Assembly (NCBI RefSeq): GCF_001639285.1
Contig: NZ_LWMW01000094.1
Location: 1 to 33,708, forward strand
Source of the DNA: Methanobrevibacter cuticularis
GTDB taxonomy: Archaea > Methanobacteriota > Methanobacteria > Methanobacteriales > Methanobacteriaceae
Reading direction: 5' to 3'
Length of the DNA stretch: 33,708 nt
The translations under genes and the position numbers were made by a program. Below, in pieces: positions 27,705 to 33,708 of this stretch (position 1 is its first letter; the number at the start of each line of letters is the position of its first letter). A model generated the notes under the pieces. It made no database searches and was not told the DNA's origin. It was given only the letters and a program-made list of their open reading frames with translations.

Positions 27705-27836
27705 TTATTCTAAATAGTTTTCATCCTCATCTCCTTTATTCCAATTTATGATACCATATATGACACATAAAAGTGTAGCTAGTATCGTGAGCAAAAATCC
27801 ACTTAAAACCCATGGATCTGGTATTCCTAAAATCAT
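27705..27836 (-). CDS. Symporter small accessory protein (43 aa)
   Basis: A 43-residue protein with one membrane helix: MILGIPDPWVLSGFLL, then TILATLLCVIYGIINWNKGD and an acidic tail. The GIPDPWV start and CVIYGIINWNKG end match the small accessory proteins encoded next to sodium:solute symporters in archaea and bacteria. AGGTGT lies a few bases before the ATG. It follows the symporter gene by 112 bases on the same strand. It probably assembles with the transporter in the membrane (inference from context and family). The flanks 27377-27704 and 27837-27948 show no other gene. Confidence 0.85.
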   Translation of the reverse strand: MILGIPDPWVLSGFLLTILATLLCVIYGIINWNKGDEDENYLE

Positions 27837-27948
27837 TGTTACACCTATTATTTTCTCAGTATGTTCTATTTTTTAATAGCTTAATAGTTCCATAGTAGCC
27901 AATAATGATTTATAATAGCTATTAAAACTATTAAACATTACAAAATTA

Positions 27949-29586
27949 TTAATGATCCTTATTAATATTTTCATTTGTCTTTATAAGATTATTTGAAGTT
28001 GAGCCTATTCCATTGTAACATTTATCAATATGCTCTTCAGCCATTGGTTTTGTAAGTAAACTTACAATTACTGTAAAGATCAAGGAAATTGGAACAGCTA
28101 TTAACAATGCATCAACAGCAGGCCATGGCATAGTTGTAACTAAAATAGCTTGGCCTGTTAAAAATTTACAAACTCCTAAGCCAATAGCTGTCTTTTTAAA
28201 CATGAACAGAAGCCAAAATAAACTAACAACAGTTCCTGAAACAATTCCTGCAATAGCTCCTTCCCTTGTAGCTCTTTTCCAGAATAATGCACAAACATAG
28301 ACTGATAGAAATGCAGCTGCACAAATACCATAAAATAATGCAGTTCCTTGAGCTACCACACTAATTGGAAGAATTAAACTTAAAATAAATGCCAATACAA
28401 CAGCTATTAGAATTCCTATTCTTGTTAGTTTAACAGATCCAACATCTTTCTTTTTCTTTAAGGTTTGGTAAATATCTCTACCTAATGAAGTTCCCTGAGC
28501 AAGATATTGTGAACTTAAAGTTGACATGGCTGCAGCTAAGAGTGTTAAAAGGAAGATATAAACAAACCATTCAGGTAATGCTGAGCTAATAAATGTAGGG
28601 ATTATTTTATCAATATTACCCCCAACCACATCTACCCCCACTTTTCCTAGAGTATCAAAGAAATACAAGTTAGATAGGGCTCCTACAATATAGGAAGTTC
28701 CAACTATTACAAATATAAATAAACCACCCATTAAAACTGCACGATTTAATTCTTTATCAGATTTTACAGTCATGAATCTTACAATTAATTGAGGTTGAGC
28801 CAATACTCCAATTCCAACTCCTACAATAATTGTAGAAACTAAATACCACCAAATATCACTTCCCAGTGTTGGAAATGTGGTCCATCCTGTTCCCCCTAAA
28901 GCCTGAGCACTTGCAGGAAAGTGAGGAGCTAAGTTAGTTAAAGCCATGTGTGAACTTTCTATTCCTCCCAATATCCAATAAGTAAATACTAATAAGAATA
29001 TCATTCCCACAAACATTATTGTTCCTTGAACAGCTTCAGTATACATTACTCCTTTGATTCCTCCAAAAATAACATAAGCAGAAACTACTAATGACAGAAT
29101 TATAAGAGATAAATGAAAATTAATGAATAATGAAGTTTCCATGAATCTTGCAGCTCCAATTAGAACAACTGAAGCATATATAGGCATTCCAAGGAAAATT
29201 ATAAGGCCACTGAAATATTGGATAAATTTACTTTGAAATCTTCGAGATAAAAACTCAGGAAATGTTAATGATTCCAAATTTTGACCCATTCTTCGAGTTC
29301 TCTTCCCTAAAACTATAAAAGCTAAAAATATTCCAACAAAAATATTCAAAAACACTAACCAAAGAAGACCCAGACCAAATTGGCCTGAAACTCCACCAAA
29401 ACCTACTATAGCAGCAGTACTAATAAAAGTAGCCCCATAACTTAATGCCATTATGTAAGGATGGGTTTTTCTACCAGCTAACATGAAATCTTCTGATGAT
29501 TTAGTTTTTTTCCATGCCAAATAACCTACATACCCTACTAAAAGAAAATAAACTATAAAAACTATCGATAATATTAATAAGTCCAT
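27949..29586 (-). CDS. Sodium:solute symporter (SSS family)
   Basis: A 545-residue transporter with about 13 membrane helices, of the family that includes PutP, PanF and ActP and uses the sodium gradient to import a small solute. The N-terminal part has the family pattern GYLAWKKTKSSEDFMLAGRK (20-39), then SYGATFISTAAIVGFGG (TM2, part of the core). AAAMSTLSSQYLAQGTSLGRDIYQ gives the Ser/Thr residues of the TM8 sodium site. The substrate cannot be told from sequence; organic acids, pantothenate and amino acids are all possible. The C-terminal tail is short and cytoplasmic. The 43-residue accessory protein is encoded just downstream. Confidence 0.88.
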   Translation of the reverse strand: MDLLILSIVFIVYFLLVGYVGYLAWKKTKSSEDFMLAGRKTHPYIMALSYGATFISTAAIVGFGGVSGQFGLGLLWLVFLNIFVGIFLAFIVLGKRTRRMGQNLESLTFPEFLSRRFQSKFIQYFSGLIIFLGMPIYASVVLIGAARFMETSLFINFHLSLIILSLVVSAYVIFGGIKGVMYTEAVQGTIMFVGMIFLLVFTYWILGGIESSHMALTNLAPHFPASAQALGGTGWTTFPTLGSDIWWYLVSTIIVGVGIGVLAQPQLIVRFMTVKSDKELNRAVLMGGLFIFVIVGTSYIVGALSNLYFFDTLGKVGVDVVGGNIDKIIPTFISSALPEWFVYIFLLTLLAAAMSTLSSQYLAQGTSLGRDIYQTLKKKKDVGSVKLTRIGILIAVVLAFILSLILPISVVAQGTALFYGICAAAFLSVYVCALFWKRATREGAIAGIVSGTVVSLFWLLFMFKKTAIGLGVCKFLTGQAILVTTMPWPAVDALLIAVPISLIFTVIVSLLTKPMAEEHIDKCYNGIGSTSNNLIKTNENINKDH

Positions 29587-29894
29587 TACTAAACCTCACA
29601 TTCTAAATATTTAAATTATATATCAATTATAATTAAATATATTAAAATATTAGTTATATTTAATATATTTACTTTATATTTAATTATTTTTAATTAACTT
29701 TAGCTATATTTAACCACAATTACTTACACTTGATTCTATTCAATTCTAACTAATTATAAATTATTCTAGTATGTAAAAAACTAGATTATCAACAATCATA
29801 ATTTATAAAACTATAAAATTTCTTTGTTCATTATTATTATATAAATCTTTATCAATGATTCTTGTATTATACATAATTAATAAAATTACAATAT

Positions 29895-30029
29895 GAGAGT
29901 GTCTCATAATTGAGTTTTGTATGAACAAATTTGTAAAAATCAGCGAGATTTTTTTTGTTTAATTTATCTGAATAATTTATTCAAATCTTGTAGATTTGTT
30001 TAGTGAAAAAGTAATTATGAAACACTCTC
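29895..30029. mobile_element. MITE-like element with 17-bp terminal inverted repeats
   Basis: GAGAGTGTCTCATAATT (29895-29911) pairs with AATTATGAAACACTCTC (30013-30029) with one mismatch, enclosing about 101 bp without coding capacity. The ends resemble those of the element at 7830-8115 (GAGTGTCCCATAATT). It lies about 120 bases past the 3' end of the third adhesin gene. The rest of the 29587-30150 spacer is A+T-rich and holds the symporter promoter region. Confidence 0.6.
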
Positions 30030-30117
30030 ATAATTATTATAATTAATCGATAAACAATAAAAAAAACTTTAATTAGTTAATAAATTACAAATATGAATAA
30101 AAAAAATAAATAAATAG

Positions 30118-30141
30118 AGGAGAAAATAAATAAGTCCTCCT
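30118..30141 (-). terminator. Probable terminator hairpin after the third adhesin gene
   Basis: On the minus strand AGGAG pairs with CTCCT around a 14-base loop, followed by a T-rich stretch (CTATTTATTTATTTTTTTTATT). It begins 10 bases past the stop codon, which suits an intrinsic-type archaeal terminator. Confidence 0.5.
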
Positions 30142-30150
30142 AAAAAATGT

Positions 30151-33100
30151 TTAATTTTGTTTTCTTCTAATAGTTATTCCAAGTATGGTTAACAACACTA
30201 ATATGATAGCTATTATCGGTATTCCTGTATTTTTCATAGTAGCTGTAGCTACTGGATTATCACTTGTTTTATTAGTATTATTAGTATCATTATTGTTGTT
30301 TTGGGTTTCAAATTCAGCTGAAACTGGATTAACATTGTAGTTTACATCGTCAGATGAGACTGTAATCACATGTTTACCATCACTTAGTTTACTGCTTGGT
30401 ATGTGGATTTTTCCAACACCAAGAACATCAGTAACGATATTTCCAATGTTTTTACCATCCAATTCAACATTAACTTTATAGTTTGGTATTGGATCGCCGT
30501 CTTCATCGGTTACTGTCACAATTACATCAACTGATCCATCAGGATTTTTAACTACATCAATATCAACAATAGCTTCACCTTTTACAACATTAAAAGCTGT
30601 AGTGTTGGTATAGTTAGAGTATTCATCGTTTCCAGTATAATCTACAGCAATATCGATGCTTCCTGTCTGTGTTGGTTTGTAAGTAAGACTCCATCGACCA
30701 TTAGAATCAGTAGTCAAAGTGTAAACTTTACCATCAACAGTAACATTAATCGGAGCATTAGCTATTGGATTACCATTCTCATCAACAAGCACCCCATCGA
30801 TTGTTATGGTTTTACCCACTTTAACATTAGATGGAATGTTTATAGTTGAATTAATAGCTAATTTAGTAACATTGAAATTAGTAGAATTAGTAAAACTTGT
30901 ATAATTCTCATTACCAACGAAACTAACAACTACAGTTAAATTACCAGTACGATTAGTAGTATAATTCAAACTCCAATCACCAAAACCATCAACAAGCACA
31001 GTGAAGAGCGTACCATCAACAGTAACATCAACACTATTTATTCCAGTGTAATTAGCTAAATGACCACTAACAGTGACATTCTCACCAATCTGAACATTAC
31101 CAACAACAATAGTTGAATTAGTATTATTCTTATTTACTATGAAAGTAGTAGAATTACTAAAAGCATCATAATTACCATCACCAGCAAAACTAACAATAAC
31201 CTCTAAATCAGTTCCAGTACGATTAGTAGTATAATTTAACTCCCAATAACCAGAAACATCAACAGCTACATCAGTAAAGAGTTTACCATCAACAGTAACA
31301 TTAACACTAGTTATTCCAGTGTAATTAGCTAATTGACCACTAATAGTGATATTTTCACCAATTTGAGCAGGATTAGGGTTAACAATGATAGTTGAGTTAG
31401 TACTATTCTTAGCTACTGTGAAAGTAGTAGAATTGTTAAATGCATCGTAATTATTATCCTCAGCAAAGCTAACAACAATTTCTAAATCAGTTCCAGTACG
31501 ATTAGTAGTATAATTTAACTCCCAATAACCATTATTAACAGATACATTAGTAAATATTGTGCCATCAACAGTAACATTAACCTGAGTAACACCAGTGTAA
31601 TTAGCTAACTGACCATTAATAGTGATGTTTTCACCAATTTGAGCAGGATTAGGACTAATAACAATAGTTGAATTAGTACTATTCTTATTTACTGTATTCA
31701 CTGTGAATGTTGTTGTATTTCTAAATTGTTGGAATATTGAGTTTCCAGTTGAATTAATTTCTGCAGTTATATTGCCAGTACGATTAGTTGTATATTCAGT
31801 TGACCATATAGCATTAGCATCAGATAAATTAATATTGCTTTGCTTGTTACCATCAACAATAATATCAAAAATAAGACCAATACTATTTGTTAATGTTTGA
31901 TTGTCAACAATAATACTATCATAAATATTATTTACTTTTTTAGGAATTCTAGCATCATAAGTAGTATTTCCTGAACTATTACTAATTATCATTTCAAAAT
32001 AAGGCAATAAACTAGCATCAGCACCTACTAAATCAAAATCTAACTGACCACTAATAAGAACATTCTCACCAACTTGTACAGAACTTGAATTAACCACAAT
32101 AGTAGAATTAACAAGGGAAGAACCATTTAAAGATAAAATATAATAATCTTCCCCATTTAGTTTAATAATACTAACTATATAATAATTATTTATCCAAGTT
32201 GGCAAAATAGGAGTATTATTACCCCACCAATTAAGGTTAGCATCAACACTACCAGAAAATGTAGTTGAAATATTCAAGCCAGTATTAGCCAAAACACGAT
32301 TATAATTAATAGTAACATTATTTACAGAAGTTAGACCAGCAGCAAAATTAATACCAGTACCACTAGTTGTTCCAGCAAAAATGTTGTTACCAGAAACAAG
32401 AATATCACTCAAAGCGGTTGGATTAAGATTAACAAACCCAATACCAATACCACTAGAGTTAGTAGCATTCAGAGTGTTATTCACTACAGACAAACCACTA
32501 AACTCTGCATTATTACAGTTAATATACATACCATAAGATACACCCCGAATATTGTTATCAGTGAAGTTGATGTTGTTGTTGTTGCTGGTGTCTGCACGAA
32601 GATAAAAACCGTAGTTTGATGTTCCTGTGATGTTGTTGTTGGTGATAGTTATGGTATTGTTACTAAAGGTGTGTGCATACAGATAAAAACCGTAGGTTGA
32701 TGTTCCTGTGATGTTGTTGTTGGTGATGGTTATGGTGTTGTTGCTGGTGTATGCATACAGATAAACACAAGAATAGGATGTTGCTGTGATGTTGTTGTTG
32801 GTGATGGTTATGGTATTGTTGCTGGTGTATGTACGAAGATAAAAACCGTAGTTTGATGTTCCTTTGATGTTGTTGTTGGTGATAGTTATGGTATTGTTGC
32901 TGGTGTATACATCCAGATAAAAACCGTAGGTTGATGTTCCTGTGATGTTGTTGTTGGTGATAGTTATGGTGTTGTTACTATTGGTGTATACATCCAGAAG
33001 AACACCGTATGGTCCTGTGATGTTGTTGTTGGTGATAGTTATGGTATTGTTGCTGGTGTATGCATCCAGATAAAAACCGTAGTTTGATGTTCCTTTGATG

Positions 33101-33708
33101 TTGTTGTTGGTGATGGTTATGGTGTTGTTGTTGGTGAATGCAGATAGATAAACAGAGTATATTGCTGTGATGTTGTTGTTGTCGAAAAATAGAGTATTAT
33201 TACAACGAAAGACGTTAAAACGCACGCCAATCGAGATAGATGTACCGTTACTTGTAATATTATTACCTTTAACTGCAATGTTAACAACTGAGCCATATGT
33301 AGCGCTTACATATACAGCACCATAATTGACGTTGCTTACAGAAGAAATTATAGTATTATTTTCAAGTAAAACACCAGTCAAAGAAGCACCAGATAAATGG
33401 ATACTTCTATCGATTGTACTTATATTACAACCAATAACCGACAAATTACCTTGATTCGAATTAATAGCTAAACTATATCTACTTATATTCAAGTTAACGA
33501 TTCTTACATTCGGTGCTGTGATAGTAAACACTGTACCTGTGTTAGTACCTTGCATATTCACTTGACCGTTGGATGAGATGTTAACACTTCTTCCTACAGT
33601 TAAACCAGTGATCTGACTATAATTTCCTTCCTCAAAGGTAACATCATTGTCACCTGCAGAGGTATTACTGAGGAAAGCCTGAATCTCAGCATTAGTAGAA
33701 GAACTATT
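30151..33708 (-). CDS. Large adhesin-like protein: beta-helix, Ig-like repeats, C-terminal anchor (partial)
   Basis: The reading frame is open to the window edge, so the N-terminus and signal peptide lie outside; 1185 residues are visible. The first ~480 residues form a beta-helix with seven nearly identical 26-residue turns (NNTITITNNNI, then YGFYL) encoded at about 32560-33180. Then come about five bacterial Ig-like domains (PAQIGENITISGQLANYTG, ... WELNYTTNRTGTDLE) at about 30600-32110, a final DEDGDPIPNYKV-type domain, and the anchor NPVATATMKNTGIPI plus a membrane helix and RRKQN. It is a wall-spanning surface protein, probably for attachment to other cells, host material or partner microbes (inference; ligand unknown). 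A GTG at 33561 is not the true start. Confidence 0.88.
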   Translation of the reverse strand, partial: NSSSTNAEIQAFLSNTSAGDNDVTFEEGNYSQITGLTVGRSVNISSNGQVNMQGTNTGTVFTITAPNVRIVNLNISRYSLAINSNQGNLSVIGCNISTIDRSIHLSGASLTGVLLENNTIISSVSNVNYGAVYVSATYGSVVNIAVKGNNITSNGTSISIGVRFNVFRCNNTLFFDNNNITAIYSVYLSAFTNNNTITITNNNIKGTSNYGFYLDAYTSNNTITITNNNITGPYGVLLDVYTNSNNTITITNNNITGTSTYGFYLDVYTSNNTITITNNNIKGTSNYGFYLRTYTSNNTITITNNNITATSYSCVYLYAYTSNNTITITNNNITGTSTYGFYLYAHTFSNNTITITNNNITGTSNYGFYLRADTSNNNNINFTDNNIRGVSYGMYINCNNAEFSGLSVVNNTLNATNSSGIGIGFVNLNPTALSDILVSGNNIFAGTTSGTGINFAAGLTSVNNVTINYNRVLANTGLNISTTFSGSVDANLNWWGNNTPILPTWINNYYIVSIIKLNGEDYYILSLNGSSLVNSTIVVNSSSVQVGENVLISGQLDFDLVGADASLLPYFEMIISNSSGNTTYDARIPKKVNNIYDSIIVDNQTLTNSIGLIFDIIVDGNKQSNINLSDANAIWSTEYTTNRTGNITAEINSTGNSIFQQFRNTTTFTVNTVNKNSTNSTIVISPNPAQIGENITINGQLANYTGVTQVNVTVDGTIFTNVSVNNGYWELNYTTNRTGTDLEIVVSFAEDNNYDAFNNSTTFTVAKNSTNSTIIVNPNPAQIGENITISGQLANYTGITSVNVTVDGKLFTDVAVDVSGYWELNYTTNRTGTDLEVIVSFAGDGNYDAFSNSTTFIVNKNNTNSTIVVGNVQIGENVTVSGHLANYTGINSVDVTVDGTLFTVLVDGFGDWSLNYTTNRTGNLTVVVSFVGNENYTSFTNSTNFNVTKLAINSTINIPSNVKVGKTITIDGVLVDENGNPIANAPINVTVDGKVYTLTTDSNGRWSLTYKPTQTGSIDIAVDYTGNDEYSNYTNTTAFNVVKGEAIVDIDVVKNPDGSVDVIVTVTDEDGDPIPNYKVNVELDGKNIGNIVTDVLGVGKIHIPSSKLSDGKHVITVSSDDVNYNVNPVSAEFETQNNNNDTNNTNKTSDNPVATATMKNTGIPIIAIILVLLTILGITIRRKQN

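Noticed and set aside
33541..33561. GTG at 33561 as the start of the third adhesin
   Set aside because: The frame stays open for 49 more codons to the window edge with the same type of protein sequence, and no signal peptide follows the GTG.

Overview
The window looks like a chromosomal segment of a host-associated or anaerobic methanogen of the Methanobacteriales, most likely Methanobrevibacter or a close relative. I infer this from the very A+T-rich DNA, archaeal TATA boxes, a large set of methanogenesis marker genes (mmp2, mmp3, mmp5, mmp6, mmp15, mmp17), an archaeal Nob1, and three large Asn/Thr-rich adhesin-like proteins of the kind abundant in Methanobrevibacter.

Layout. Bases 1-1071 hold no convincing gene. 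From 1072 to 5357, all on the minus strand, come a UPF0305/DUF2115 protein, mtnA, two tiny ribbon-helix-helix-like genes (one without a start codon), nifB and mmp17. Bases 5400-12813 are an accessory region: an adhesin-like protein, a MITE-like element, a GHKL ATPase/nuclease gene broken by about four frameshifts, a small unknown gene, a toxin-antitoxin-like pair with a damaged toxin gene, and a tyrosine integrase broken by two frameshifts. From 12840 to 20968 runs a minus-strand core block read in the order nob1, DUF2117, mmp2, mmp3, mmp6, mmp5, mmp15. Bases 21339-21450 carry a strong archaeal promoter and a structured, C-rich RNA not in any family I recognise. Then follow moaB, a second adhesin-like gene without a membrane anchor, pyrE, a PRC-barrel gene, a 43-residue symporter accessory gene, a sodium:solute symporter, a second MITE-like element, and a third adhesin-like gene that runs off the right edge.

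How the genes fit together. Mmp3 and Mmp17 are known subunits of the ATP-driven complex that reductively activates methyl-coenzyme M reductase (MCR). That complex carries iron-sulfur clusters resembling the nitrogenase precursor made by NifB. Here nifB lies directly downstream of mmp17 with no nitrogenase structural genes in view, which suggests that NifB serves MCR activation. Mmp5, Mmp6, Mmp15 and Mmp2 are probably part of the same wider methanogenesis-specific maturation network. The accessory region sits between mmp15 and mmp17 and may have split an older cluster.

Two general features stand out. Nearly every spacer between core genes holds its own short tandem-repeat array with a private unit sequence. 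The 10-bp palindrome AATAGCTATT is far commoner than base composition would predict. All visible gene damage is confined to mobile, defence or toxin-antitoxin genes; the core genes are intact.
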